64,000 nt of DNA from Caldithrix sp. (GTDB lineage: Bacteria > Calditrichota > Calditrichia > Calditrichales > Calditrichaceae), in NCBI GenBank assembly GCA_014730185.1, contig WJIP01000305.1:1-64000 (forward strand), in the 5' to 3' direction. Within the stretch, counting starts at the first letter, position 1. Every line of letters begins with the position of its first letter. The notes under the pieces are model-generated. The model saw only the letters and a program-made list of their open reading frames with translations. It was not told where the DNA came from and searched no databases. Made by a program: the position numbers and the translations under genes. Shown here in pieces: positions 15,850 through 25,444 of this stretch.

Positions 15850-16869
15850 ATGAGTGAAATTAACAGACCTAGTAAATTAGACGAAGATCTGGAATTTGAG
15901 CTTTCTTTAAGACCTCAAAAATTATCGGAATTCATCGGTCAGCAGAAGATCAAAGAAAACCTGGCGGTGTTTCTGGAAGCCGCTAAACAGCGGCAGGAAG
16001 CGCTGGATCATGTTTTATTATACGGACCGCCCGGCTTGGGTAAAACGACCTTGGCTACTATCCTGAGCAAGGAATTAAGCGTGGCCATTAAGGCAACATC
16101 CGGGCCGGTTTTGGAAAGACCTGGTGATCTAGCCGGATTACTAACCAATTTAAAAAAGAGTGATGTATTATTCATCGATGAAATCCACCGGGTTAATAAT
16201 GTGGTTGAAGAATATCTGTATTCAGCGATGGAAGATTTCTCGATTTCCATTATTATCGATAAAGGTCCCAATGCGCGTACCGTACAATTAAACCTGTCAC
16301 CTTTTACACTTGTTGGGGCTACAACCCGGGCAGGTTTGCTTACTTCACCGATGCGAGCCCGTTTTGGTGTAGTGTTACGCCTTAATTATTATGATGCTCA
16401 GGATATCTATCAAATTATCAAACGCAGTGCCAAAATCCTGAATATCGAAATCGATGATCAGGGGGCCAGTGAGCTGGCCCGCCGTTCCAGAGGAACACCG
16501 CGGATTGCCAATCGTTTGCTAAGAAGGACACGTGATTTTGCCCAGGTAATGGCCGATAACAGAATAACCAAGGAAGTAGCTGATATGGCTCTTAATCGGC
16601 TGGATGTGGATGAAAAAGGGCTGGATGAAATGGATAAAAAAATATTGTTAACCATCATTGAAAAATACGATGGGGGTCCGGTGGGACTGAATACAATTGC
16701 CGTGGCCGTCAGTGAGGAAAATGATACGATTGAAGAAGTTTACGAACCTTATCTTATCCAGCAGGGATTTTTAAAGCGAACACCGAGAGGTCGTCAGGTA
16801 ACCCCTCTGGCCTACGAACATTTGAATGTGAATCAGAATACAAGAGGTCAACAAACCTCGTTATTATGA
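15850..16869 (+). CDS. ruvB: Holliday junction branch migration ATPase RuvB
   Basis: 339-residue AAA+ motor. Walker [12 protein letters not shown], Walker B LFIDEIHR, sensor [18 protein letters not shown] and a C-terminal winged helix ([32 protein letters not shown]) are all present. It drives branch migration with RuvA and follows ruvA by seven bases. Confidence 0.97.
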   Translation: MSEINRPSKLDEDLEFELSLRPQKLSEFIGQQKIKENLAVFLEAAKQRQEALDHVLLYGPPGLGKTTLATILSKELSVAIKATSGPVLERPGDLAGLLTNLKKSDVLFIDEIHRVNNVVEEYLYSAMEDFSISIIIDKGPNARTVQLNLSPFTLVGATTRAGLLTSPMRARFGVVLRLNYYDAQDIYQIIKRSAKILNIEIDDQGASELARRSRGTPRIANRLLRRTRDFAQVMADNRITKEVADMALNRLDVDEKGLDEMDKKILLTIIEKYDGGPVGLNTIAVAVSEENDTIEEVYEPYLIQQGFLKRTPRGRQVTPLAYEHLNVNQNTRGQQTSLL

Positions 16870-16899
16870 AATTAAAATATATAGAGTAAGGAGTGACCG

Positions 16900-17931
16900 A
16901 TGAAGTTATCAGAGTTTAAGTACGAGGTCCCCCAGGAATTGATAGCACAGTATCCAGTAAAAAAGCGCGATGAATCCAGGCTTATGGTACTGCACAAGGA
17001 TAGCGGTAATCGCGAGCATAAAATTTTCAAAGATGCCGTTGATTATCTTGGAGAAGGCGACGCTCTAATTTTAAATGAAACCAAAGTATTTCCTGCGCGT
17101 CTGTTCGGCGTAAAAGAGAAAACCGATGCCCGCGTGGAATTGTTACTACTGCGACAGCTGGAAGGTCCCATGTGGGAGGTTATGGTTAAACCGGCCCGAA
17201 AAGTTAGAGTGGGCAATCGTATTCAGATTACCAATGACTTTGGTTGTGATGTTATCGATAATACGACTTCCGGTGGGCGAGTGGTAAGTTTTGATTATAA
17301 TGGTCAGGATTTTTTCAAGCTTATTGATCAGGTGGGCAAATCGCCGTTGCCTCCATACATCGATCGCGAAGCCGAAGAACTGGATAAAGAAAAGTATCAA
17401 ACGGTTTATGCCAATAAGGTAGGTGCGGTTGCCGCCCCAACAGCTGGTTTGCATTTTACGGAAAGTTTATTGGAAAAAATTAAAGCTAAAGGCGTCAAAA
17501 TTGTACCGGTCGTACTGCATGTGGGTTTGGGCACTTTCCGACCGATCAAGGTAGAAGATTTGTCTAGGCACCAAATGGATTCTGAGTATTACAGCATCTC
17601 GCAGGAAGCCGCGGATACTATTAATGAAGTTAAGAATTCCGGCGGTAAAATTGTCTCTGTTGGTACGACGACCGTAAGAGCACTGGAAACCGCAGCCAAC
17701 GCCGATAACAATGTCAAAGCGGAATCGGGATGGACCGACAAGTTTATCTATCCACCCTATCAATTTAAAATTATCGATGCCTTGTTCACGAATTTCCATT
17801 TATCGGAATCGACACTGTTTTTACTAACCTGTGCATTAGCCGGAAAAGATCAGATGATAGAGGCCTATCAGGAGGCTATTGAAAAGGAATACCGGTTTTA
17901 CAGCTACGGTGATGCAATGTTAATCCTCTAA
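16900..17931 (+). CDS. queA: tRNA preQ1(34) S-adenosylmethionine ribosyltransferase-isomerase QueA
   Basis: 343 residues. It transfers and rearranges the ribosyl part of S-adenosylmethionine onto preQ1 in tRNA, the step before queuosine. Family marks: YELPxELIAQ-like start (YEVPQELIAQYP), LNETKVFPARL, DREAEELDKEKYQTVYA, GAVAAPTAGLHFTESLL and the FHLSESTLFLL end. AAGGAG precedes the ATG. ruvB-queA adjacency is widespread in bacteria. Confidence 0.96.
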   Translation: MKLSEFKYEVPQELIAQYPVKKRDESRLMVLHKDSGNREHKIFKDAVDYLGEGDALILNETKVFPARLFGVKEKTDARVELLLLRQLEGPMWEVMVKPARKVRVGNRIQITNDFGCDVIDNTTSGGRVVSFDYNGQDFFKLIDQVGKSPLPPYIDREAEELDKEKYQTVYANKVGAVAAPTAGLHFTESLLEKIKAKGVKIVPVVLHVGLGTFRPIKVEDLSRHQMDSEYYSISQEAADTINEVKNSGGKIVSVGTTTVRALETAANADNNVKAESGWTDKFIYPPYQFKIIDALFTNFHLSESTLFLLTCALAGKDQMIEAYQEAIEKEYRFYSYGDAMLIL

Positions 17932-17952
17932 CCATTATAAGGAAATACTATT

Positions 17953-18408
17953 ATGCGCATAGGGTTCGGCTATGCGGCTGAGGTAGTAAAAGAAGGGAAC
18001 GCCGTCCATTTGGGCGGTGTTCCCTTTTATTATTTGGATAATCAAAACGTAATACAGGGAACGGATATCGTATTACACGCCGTAGCTGATGCTCTTTACG
18101 GAGCATCGGCATTAGATGAATTAAAAAACAACCCTCATCAAGGCTTTATGCAACTGAGTGATTTAAAAACCATGGAACGGGCTCTTCATTATGCCGGATA
18201 TAAAGTTCAAAACATGGACATTACGCTTGTCAGTAATTATGGAGATGTCCAAAAACCAATTAATAAAATCCATAATAATTTGATACAAACCTTATTCATA
18301 AAACAGGAACAGCTTTGTTTAAAAACAGCCCAGGAACCACAACGGGGGCATACAAACGGCAATATGATACTCAAGTGCTTTACTACAGTGTTAATTGAAA
18401 ACCGGTAA
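17953..18408 (+). CDS. IspF-like protein lacking metal ligands (degenerate MECDP synthase)
   Basis: 151 residues aligning along their length with 2-C-methyl-D-erythritol 2,4-cyclodiphosphate synthase: MRIGFGY start, LGGVPFYY, TDIVLHAVADALYGASALDEL, a YKVQNMDITLVSN strand and a hydrophobic end. However, the zinc ligands Asp8 and His10 (normally G-F-D-V-H) are Ala8 and Glu10; the third His (in VLHA) remains. The following GDIGxxFPDTD loop and the C-terminal TTTEKLGFTGRGEG motif are also replaced. It is therefore unlikely to catalyse the MEP-pathway step. AAGGA precedes the ATG and the frame is intact, so it looks maintained rather than decaying. Confidence 0.75.
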   Translation: MRIGFGYAAEVVKEGNAVHLGGVPFYYLDNQNVIQGTDIVLHAVADALYGASALDELKNNPHQGFMQLSDLKTMERALHYAGYKVQNMDITLVSNYGDVQKPINKIHNNLIQTLFIKQEQLCLKTAQEPQRGHTNGNMILKCFTTVLIENR

Positions 18409-18425
18409 GTAGGGACCGATTAAGA

Positions 18426-19055
18426 ATGTTTGATTATTTGAATGGTGTGTTTGAATCCGTAAATCCGCAGACGGCTTACGCTATTTTGTTCATTAGTGCG
18501 CTCATAGAGAATACTTTTCCGCCCATTCCCGGGGATACTGTAACGGTGGTGGGTGCTTATTTGATTTCGGTCGGTTATCTGGGCTTTTGGGGAGTTTATT
18601 TATCCACTACCCTGGGCAGCGTGGTTGGTTTTTTTATAATGTATCTGATTGGTAGAAAATTTGGCCGAACCTTTATAAAATCCGACTTTAGAAAGAAAAT
18701 GTTCAACGAAAGGCGTATTAAAAAAGCTGAGATCTGGTTTGCCAGGTATGGATATGGAGTTATCGCTGCTAACCGCTTTTTGAGTGGAACGCGCAGTGTG
18801 ATATCTTTATTTGCCGGTTCATTTCATTTAAAACCTTTACCCGTTTTATTATATGCGACGTTAAGCGCTCTGGTATGGAACGGATTACTTATTTACGGTG
18901 GGTATCTGCTTGGTGTTAACTGGGAAATGATTTCGGCAATTGTAAAAAATTATAACCGCGTCATCATTGTTTTAATGGTTATACTTGTTGTGATTCTTAT
19001 CGTGAGAAGACGCCATAAGAAGAATAAAAGATTATCAATGCAAAAGGATGGTTAA
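18426..19055 (+). CDS. DedA-family inner membrane protein
   Basis: 209 residues with four to five hydrophobic segments. ENTFPPIPGDTVTVVGAYL (with Glu and Pro-x-Pro-G), the GRKFGR segment and the motif ANRFLSGTRSVISLFAG are the marks of the DedA/VTT superfamily, whose members include flippases for undecaprenyl phosphate and phosphatidylethanolamine. Placed between the IspF-like gene and gltX with short gaps, so probably co-transcribed. Confidence 0.92.
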   Translation: MFDYLNGVFESVNPQTAYAILFISALIENTFPPIPGDTVTVVGAYLISVGYLGFWGVYLSTTLGSVVGFFIMYLIGRKFGRTFIKSDFRKKMFNERRIKKAEIWFARYGYGVIAANRFLSGTRSVISLFAGSFHLKPLPVLLYATLSALVWNGLLIYGGYLLGVNWEMISAIVKNYNRVIIVLMVILVVILIVRRRHKKNKRLSMQKDG

Positions 19056-19060
19056 ACAAT

Positions 19061-20491
19061 ATGGCAATACGTGTACGTTTTGCACCCAGCCCGACCGGCT
19101 TTGTTCACTTGGGCAGTTTACGCACGGCATTATATAATTACCTTTTTGCCCGCCATAACCAGGGTAAAATTGTATTGCGCATAGAGGATACGGATCAATC
19201 ACGGTATGTGGAAGGTGCCGTTGAGAATTTAATAAATATCCTGAATTGGGCTGGTATTGATTTTGACGAAGGACCGCACATTGGTGGTAATTATGGACCT
19301 TATCATCAATCTGAACGATTTGATCTTTATAAAAAACACAGTGATTCTCTGCTAGGTGAGAACTATGCTTATCCCTGCTTCTGCAGTGCCGAACGACTGG
19401 ATCAGCTTCGTGAGCAACAAAAACAAAACGAACAACCTGTAATGTATGACGGACACTGTCGAAATATTACATCTGAAGAAGCGGCGGAACGTATGCAAAC
19501 AGAAAATTACGTGGTGCGGCTTAAAACCCCACGAGAAGGGTTTACCATAGTGGATGATTTAATCCGTGGTTCGGTTAAATTCGAAAATACCTTAATCGAT
19601 GACCAGGTGCTTCTTAAAAGTGATGGCTTTCCAACGTACCATTTGGCCAACGTTGTGGATGATCATCTGATGCAGATCAATCATGTCATACGTGGTGAAG
19701 AGTGGATACCCAGTACACCGAAACATGTTATTCTTTATAAAGCCTTTGGCTGGCAATTGCCAGAATTTGCCCACCTTCCGCTTTTGCTCAATCCTGATCG
19801 CAGTAAACTCAGTAAGCGGCAAAATGATGTCGCCGTTGAAGACTACCAGCAAAAAGGTGTTTTGCCCGAGGCCCTTATCAATTTTGTGGCACTTTTGGGC
19901 TGGAACAAAGGTGATGATCAGGAACTGTTCAGTAAAGATGAAATGATCAAGGCCTTCACGCTGGAGCGCGTCAATAAATCGGGGGCTGTATTTGATTTGA
20001 ATAAGTTGTTCTGGATGAATGGGCACTATATCCGTAATATGAATGAATCAGAATATGTCGCTGCAGCGATTCGGCTTCTCTCAAAAATTGGCCGCGATAA
20101 AGGAGATAAAAAAACCAACCGAACTATTGTTCTGGCTGTACGCAATCATATTCAGGTTTTTGATGATCTAAAACAAGCTACGGATTTATTCTTCAACGAA
20201 AGATTGGATTATTCCGAAGATGCCATAAAATGGATTCAGCTGGATTCGAGTAAAATGATATTCAAAAACATGCTTGACCATATCGAGGAATATTCCGAAC
20301 TTGATATAAATGATTTTAAAAAGATGATGAAAACCGTACAACATGCAACAGGTATTAAGGGCAAAGAACTCTGGATGCCGGTTAGGGCGGCTATGACGGG
20401 TTTAACCGAAGGTCCTGAGCTACCGGCTGTGATCTCGGTATTTGGTAAGCATCGTGTTAAACAGTTATTGAAACAAGCTCTAGAACTGTAG
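19061..20491 (+). CDS. gltX: Glutamyl-tRNA synthetase
   Basis: 476-residue class I synthetase that charges tRNA-Glu (and possibly tRNA-Gln). The HIGH-type motif PSPTGFVHLGSLRTALYNYLFAR is at the N-terminus and KLSKRQNDVAV is the KMSKS-type loop. RIEDTDQSRYVEGAVE and the C-terminal anticodon-binding region with KGKELWMPVRAAMTGLTEGPEL are typical of bacterial GltX. Confidence 0.97.
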   Translation: MAIRVRFAPSPTGFVHLGSLRTALYNYLFARHNQGKIVLRIEDTDQSRYVEGAVENLINILNWAGIDFDEGPHIGGNYGPYHQSERFDLYKKHSDSLLGENYAYPCFCSAERLDQLREQQKQNEQPVMYDGHCRNITSEEAAERMQTENYVVRLKTPREGFTIVDDLIRGSVKFENTLIDDQVLLKSDGFPTYHLANVVDDHLMQINHVIRGEEWIPSTPKHVILYKAFGWQLPEFAHLPLLLNPDRSKLSKRQNDVAVEDYQQKGVLPEALINFVALLGWNKGDDQELFSKDEMIKAFTLERVNKSGAVFDLNKLFWMNGHYIRNMNESEYVAAAIRLLSKIGRDKGDKKTNRTIVLAVRNHIQVFDDLKQATDLFFNERLDYSEDAIKWIQLDSSKMIFKNMLDHIEEYSELDINDFKKMMKTVQHATGIKGKELWMPVRAAMTGLTEGPELPAVISVFGKHRVKQLLKQALEL

Positions 20492-20500
20492 GATATAAGT

Positions 20501-21517
20501 ATGCGAATTGTTGTTTTAATGGGCGGAGATTCAACCGAAAGAGAAGTGTCTTTGGTTACCGGTGATGGAGTGGCCAGGGCTCTTACCGAGAACGGTCATC
20601 GGGTTATTAAAATTGACCCCACAGCCACCCGTGATGAACAAACATCTTTAAATAAATCCGATGAACATTGGATTGGAATCGAATATCCGGAATGGGACAC
20701 ATTACCATTGCATAGGGGAAGTCTGTATCTGAAAAATATAATGCTGATAAAACGGCTGAAACCGGATATCGTATTTAATGCCCTTCATGGCGGTAAAGGA
20801 GAAAACGGTGTGGTGCAGGCCATGCTGGATGCTGCTGAACTTCCCTATACAGGTGCTGGAAGGGTAGCCAGTACAATTGCTATGAACAAGGACATGAGTA
20901 AAATTTATTTAAGAAAAGCCAAACTACCTACCGCTAAATCGCACGTGTTGCACAGACCGGATGCATCCCGAAAAAAACTAAAAAAAATTGAGTTTCCGCA
21001 GGTGGTTAAACCTAACGATCAGGGATCTACCATTGGCGTCGCAGTAGTAAATAATCATCATGAGATGGAAAAAGCAATAATGGATGCTTTTAAACACAGC
21101 TCTAAAGTGATCATTGAAGAATTCATTGCCGGGCGGGAGATGACGGTTGGTATCATTCAGCAGCGCACTCTGCCGCCGGTGGAAATTAAGCCCAACCATG
21201 GTGTTTTTGATTATGAATGTAAGTATAAAAAAGGAATGACCGAATATAAGGTGCCTGCTGAAATTAAGGATACATTGGCCCAAACATTGCAAAGTATTGC
21301 TATTAAAACCCATTTAGCACTGGAGTGTACAAATTATTCGAGGGTCGATTTCAGGGTAACAGAGGATGATGAGCCTTTTATTTTGGAGCTGAACACATTA
21401 CCGGGATTTACAGGTACAAGTTTGGTGCCGATGGCGGCGAAAGCTGCCGGGATTAATTTTAATGCATTGCTGGAAATGATTATTGAAGATGCTTTGGATA
21501 CATTAAAAAAAGAGTAG
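20501..21517 (+). CDS. ddl: D-alanine--D-alanine ligase
   Basis: 338-residue ATP-grasp enzyme of peptidoglycan precursor synthesis. VLMGGDSTEREVSL at the start, FNALHGGKGENGVVQAML, the YTGAG segment, VKPNDQGSTIGV, and the ELNTLPGFTGTSLVPMAAKAAG end are all diagnostic. Lies between gltX and cysS with gaps of about ten bases. Confidence 0.96.
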   Translation: MRIVVLMGGDSTEREVSLVTGDGVARALTENGHRVIKIDPTATRDEQTSLNKSDEHWIGIEYPEWDTLPLHRGSLYLKNIMLIKRLKPDIVFNALHGGKGENGVVQAMLDAAELPYTGAGRVASTIAMNKDMSKIYLRKAKLPTAKSHVLHRPDASRKKLKKIEFPQVVKPNDQGSTIGVAVVNNHHEMEKAIMDAFKHSSKVIIEEFIAGREMTVGIIQQRTLPPVEIKPNHGVFDYECKYKKGMTEYKVPAEIKDTLAQTLQSIAIKTHLALECTNYSRVDFRVTEDDEPFILELNTLPGFTGTSLVPMAAKAAGINFNALLEMIIEDALDTLKKE

Positions 21518-21526
21518 GTGTAAACA

Positions 21527-22984
21527 ATGTCGGAATTAAAAATCTATAATTCATTGCATCGTAAGAAAGAAAAATTTGAGCCGCTAAAACCTGGATTTGT
21601 AGGATTGTATGTATGTGGGCCAACGGTCTACGGACATGCCCATCTGGGACATGCTAAAAGCTATGTGAGTTTTGATATAATTGTACGTTATTTGAGATAT
21701 TTAGGCTATAAAGTTAGGTATGTTCAAAATATAACGGATGTGGGCCATCTGGTTACCGATGCTGATGAGGGTGAAGATAAAGTGGCTAAACAGGCTCGCA
21801 TTGAACAGCTGGAACCGATGGAAATTGCCGAGCTTTATACCCGTAGTTATTTCGAAGACATGGATAATCTTAACGTATTACGGCCGGATATTTCACCAAG
21901 AGCAAGCGGACACATTCCCGAACAAATTGAATTAGTGGAAAAATTACTCGAAAGCGGCTTTGCATACGAAGTGCAGGGTACCGTTTATTTTGATGTAAAG
22001 AAATATAAAGAGTACGGTAAACTCTCCGGACGTAAATTGGAAGATCTTATAGAAGGGGTTCGCATTGAAATTAATCAAGAAAAACGAAACAGTGCGGATT
22101 TCGCATTATGGAAGCGAGCGGAGCCCGGCCATATTATGCAATGGAACAGTCCATGGGGTAAGGGATATCCCGGATGGCATGCCGAATGTTCAGTGATGTC
22201 AACTAAATACCTCGGCCAGCCTTTTGATATTCATGGCGGCGGTTTGGAAAACGTGTTCCCGCATCATGAATGCGAAATTGCCCAGAGCGAAGCCGCAGAG
22301 GACAAACCATTTGCACGCTACTGGTTACACAATAATATGGTTACTGTTGAAGGTACAAAGATGGGGAAATCGCTGAATAATTTTGTGACAGTCAAGGATG
22401 CATTCCGGAATTTTCCGCCTCTGGCCGTCCGTTTTTTCGTTTTGAACAGCCATTATCGATCTCCCCTGGATTTCAGCGATGATGCATTAAAAGCTGCACA
22501 TAAGGGATTGGACCGGATTCATCAAACACTAACAAAAATTTTGCAAACTAAAGGCCATGAAGGTGCACCTGATGATGATTTGACTATTAAAATAAAGAAC
22601 TATTTGCAAAGATTTACGGCGGAGATGAATGATGACTTTAATACGCCGCGGGCTATCGCTGCTTTATTTGATTTTATTAAAGAAATCAATGGATTTCTCC
22701 AAAGGGACACAATAAGTAAAGCCACGCTGGAAAATATCCGGGATACCCTTGAGAAAACAGCAGGCGACGTATTGGGTATTTTGCCGACAGATTGGTCTTC
22801 ACTTATGGACGGGGCTTCCACTGATGATTTAGACGTCCTTCTGCAATTACTCATTGATATTCGCAAAGAATTACGAGAAAATAAGCAATTTGCTTTAGCG
22901 GATGAAATACGTGACCGCTTGAAAACGATTAATATAACGATTAAAGACACGCCGCAAGGGACAACATGGGAAATGGGTCGTTAA
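21527..22984 (+). CDS. cysS: Cysteinyl-tRNA synthetase
   Basis: 485 residues. C30 in YVCGPTVYGHAHLGH is the first zinc ligand beside the HIGH motif; WHAECSVMS and HHECEIAQSE hold the other zinc ligands; GTKMGKSLNNFVT is the KMSKS loop. A C-terminal DALR-type anticodon domain follows (FNTPRAIAALFDFIKEIN). Last gene of the run that begins at yebC. Confidence 0.97.
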   Translation: MSELKIYNSLHRKKEKFEPLKPGFVGLYVCGPTVYGHAHLGHAKSYVSFDIIVRYLRYLGYKVRYVQNITDVGHLVTDADEGEDKVAKQARIEQLEPMEIAELYTRSYFEDMDNLNVLRPDISPRASGHIPEQIELVEKLLESGFAYEVQGTVYFDVKKYKEYGKLSGRKLEDLIEGVRIEINQEKRNSADFALWKRAEPGHIMQWNSPWGKGYPGWHAECSVMSTKYLGQPFDIHGGGLENVFPHHECEIAQSEAAEDKPFARYWLHNNMVTVEGTKMGKSLNNFVTVKDAFRNFPPLAVRFFVLNSHYRSPLDFSDDALKAAHKGLDRIHQTLTKILQTKGHEGAPDDDLTIKIKNYLQRFTAEMNDDFNTPRAIAALFDFIKEINGFLQRDTISKATLENIRDTLEKTAGDVLGILPTDWSSLMDGASTDDLDVLLQLLIDIRKELRENKQFALADEIRDRLKTINITIKDTPQGTTWEMGR

Positions 22985-23000
22985 AATAAATCATCGAATC

Positions 23001-23030
23001 ACAAAATATTTTAACATTTTGTTATTTATT
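23001..23030 (+). terminator. Weak terminator-like stem after cysS
   Basis: ACAAAAT-N8-ATTTTGT followed by TATTTATT. The stem is only A-T rich, so termination would be inefficient. Confidence 0.3.
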
Positions 23031-23361
23031 CTATTTTTCCAATTCCTTTCTCAAATCCATATATACCATGAATCGCTAATCTAAAATGGTATGAGACATA
23101 CGAAAGTGCCTAGAAAAAGACACCAAAGTGAAGACAGCGCTTGATGTTCCATACTCATCGCTATTGTATGCGCTTTTCGTAAATTGCGGAACTGATAGTA
23201 TCGTTGCTTAAATAACAACTAAATTCAATCTTCAGCCGATAATTTTATGGTTTTAAATTTATCCTTAAAATTGTGCCTTGAGTTTCTTTAAGAATTTACA
23301 TAATACAAAAGATTCATCATTTGGTAATTAGGTGAACAATATTTAAAAACTTAAGTGAACA

Positions 23362-23389
23362 TTGAAATGTCCGATGGTAAGTCTAAATA
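23362..23389 (+). promoter_or_regulatory. Possible promoter of the sugar epimerase gene
   Basis: TTGAAA (23362-23367), 16-base spacer, TAAATA (23384-23389), 20 bases before the ATG at 23410. Confidence 0.4.
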
Positions 23390-23409
23390 AATAGAAGTGA
23401 GTAGGTGGC

Positions 23410-24324
23410 ATGCAAATTTGCGTAACAGGGGGCGCTGGATTTATTGGGAGTCATTTAGTCGACCGGTTGCTCAATGAGGGACACCGGCTGGTTGTAATAG
23501 ATAATTTATTGAGAGGGAAGAAAACCAACATCCAGGAACATATACAAAATAGAAGAATGACATTCCTTGAAAATGATATTCGGGATTATAAGTTTATTTC
23601 ACAGGCCATGGAAGGCTGTGAAGTCGTTTTCCATCTGGCTGCTCAGTCCAATGTTATGGGAGCGGTGGAAAATATAGACTACTCATTTGAAACCAATGTA
23701 GTGGGAACATTCAACACCCTTAAAGCCGCCCGTCTCAATAATGTTCGACGATTTATTTTTACTTCTTCAAGAGAAGTGTATGGTGAAGCGGACTATCTTC
23801 CGGTTGATGAGTATCATCCTTTGTCTTCCAAAAATACTTATGGCGCCAGCAAAGTTGCCGGTGAAAAATATTGTCAGGTCTTTCAGAATATGGGTAGCTT
23901 CGAAATGGTTGTTTTACGGTTGGCAAATGTGTACGGCGAGAGAGATTTTGATCGCGTCATTCCTATCTTTTTAGACAGGGCGTTCAATGGTAAAAATATC
24001 TGTATTTATGGCGGAAAACAGGTAATCGATTTTATTTCTGTTGAAATAATTGTGGATGCACTGCTCATGGCTTTATACAACAATGAGTTTTTATCTGGAC
24101 CAACCAACATTGGTTCCGGTCAGGGAACAACTTTGTTCTCTCTGGTGAATCGTGTTAAAGCGCTTACACAAACAAAAAGTGAAGTGATCATTGAACCACC
24201 ACGTTCAGTTGAGGTGGTAAAGTTTGTTGCTGATAATAAGAGGTTTTCAAAAGTTTATCAAAAAATGGTACCCGATGATCCTCTATATTATCTTCCGAAA
24301 ATGATTGAGAAACTTCCAGAGTAA
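23410..24324 (+). CDS. NAD-dependent sugar epimerase/dehydratase, UDP-glucose 4-epimerase-like
   Basis: 304-residue extended short-chain dehydrogenase. [10 protein letters not shown] near residue 7 binds NAD; FHLAAQSNV, FTSSREVYG, the catalytic YGASK and RLANVYGERD follow. The general outline is that of GalE-like nucleotide-sugar 4-epimerases, but the exact sugar cannot be read from sequence. It differs from the UXS-like gene at 11462 in the catalytic motif (YGASK against YDEGK). It stands alone, with AGGTGG before the ATG. Confidence 0.85.
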   Translation: MQICVTGGAGFIGSHLVDRLLNEGHRLVVIDNLLRGKKTNIQEHIQNRRMTFLENDIRDYKFISQAMEGCEVVFHLAAQSNVMGAVENIDYSFETNVVGTFNTLKAARLNNVRRFIFTSSREVYGEADYLPVDEYHPLSSKNTYGASKVAGEKYCQVFQNMGSFEMVVLRLANVYGERDFDRVIPIFLDRAFNGKNICIYGGKQVIDFISVEIIVDALLMALYNNEFLSGPTNIGSGQGTTLFSLVNRVKALTQTKSEVIIEPPRSVEVVKFVADNKRFSKVYQKMVPDDPLYYLPKMIEKLPE

Positions 24325-24551
24325 TAAATATGGATTAGTTCAAATACATAATTTGCTTTTATAACAAATGCAATTCAATTCATTGTTTTTAAATTACATA
24401 TTTTAACGGCTTTAATGGAGAGAATTTAATGGCCGAATTATTTAATTGAATATAAAATTATTGGTAAACTTTTTTATTGGTCATAATTTGGTTATATTAT
24501 AAACAATGATTTTACATTATGATACCAATGTTCGTATAAAAGGAAAAGAAA

Positions 24552-24890
24552 ATGAGCCAATATGCTTTTGATGAGCAAGGTAATATATTTATTATTAAAA
24601 TTATGGAAAAAAGGGCCACCATTGATTTTTCCGGACAACTCAAAAATGATATTTTGAAAATAATCGATGAAGGTCATACTAAAGTTATTATAGATTTAAG
24701 CGAAACAGAATACGTTGATAGTTCCTTTCTGGGTGTATTAGTGGCCGGTTTAAAAAAAGCAAGTATGAAAAACGGTGATCTAAAAATAGTCGGATTACAA
24801 TCTCCGGTGAGGGCTATGTTTGAACTTACCCGCTTATATCGCATATTTGATATTTTTGATAACGAAGAAGACGCCGTAAAGAGTTTTTGA
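24552..24890 (+). CDS. STAS-domain anti-sigma factor antagonist
   Basis: 112 residues, single STAS domain of the SpoIIAA/RsbV type. IIDLSETEYVDSSFLGVLV carries the phosphorylatable serine (S58 in DSS). In partner-switching systems such proteins bind an RsbW-type kinase when unphosphorylated and so free a sigma factor or another target. No RsbW-like kinase or PP2C phosphatase is adjacent. AAAGGA precedes the ATG. Confidence 0.92.
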   Translation: MSQYAFDEQGNIFIIKIMEKRATIDFSGQLKNDILKIIDEGHTKVIIDLSETEYVDSSFLGVLVAGLKKASMKNGDLKIVGLQSPVRAMFELTRLYRIFDIFDNEEDAVKSF

Positions 24891-25444
24891 TAGATGATAT
24901 CGACTTAATGGTCATGGAATGAGTTTCATTGTGAAATTTTAGTTTGATCAGGTTTAGAAGCATTACCTCATTTAATCAAAGTTATCATGGGTGAAATGAA
25001 CTTGCTTAAAATACAAGTATTTTTATTCATTGATAAACAGCAATCTCTGCAAGCTTGAACACTAAAAAGCGACAAACGATCTGATGTTGCAGTTTATTCA
25101 GAACCTTCTCGATGGAGACTTGAGATAATAAGGAATGAATCAGATTGTTGATAAAGCCTTTCTGAAGGTAAGGGCAATGGAATGGTCATTAGCGCTCAAT
25201 TACCTTTTTTCTGTTCCGCAAAATGATGACCTTAAATTGGCGTATGAACGGTGCATTGGTAAGTTTTACCGTCTGCGTTAAAAACCGGGTGGAAATAAAA
25301 GAGCCTGGTAGCCGGCTCATTTGAATAGAAAATGATTGGAAACTTAATTTATTGAGTTATGTCACGCTTTTATATTGTATTAGTATGGAACTTTGAAACT
25401 TGCATTGGGTCAGAGCATTACGTGCTACAGGAGACTATTAAAAT
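24891..25444. other. Intergenic region with one possible small gene
   Basis: 554 bases. The only candidate is the 48-codon frame at 25135-25281. A TATATT at about 25372, some 70 bases before the debranching enzyme, could be a -10 box, but no strong -35 accompanies it. Confidence 0.5.
25135..25281 (+). CDS. Possible small protein, unknown
   Basis: 48 codons from ATG to TAA with AAGGA directly upstream, although spacing to the ATG is very short. The predicted product is balanced and mostly helical, with AMEWSLALNYLFSVPQNDDLK in the middle and KFYRLR at the end. I recognise no family. It could be a real small gene, a remnant of a longer one, or chance. Confidence 0.25.
   Translation: MNQIVDKAFLKVRAMEWSLALNYLFSVPQNDDLKLAYERCIGKFYRLR

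Larger units (their letters stand above)
22985..23409. other. Intergenic region, no gene seen
   Basis: 425 AT-rich bases. There is a weak terminator-like stem at 23001-23022 and a possible promoter at 23362-23389. No open frame over 20 codons looks coding, and I see no repeat or RNA fold. Confidence 0.6.
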
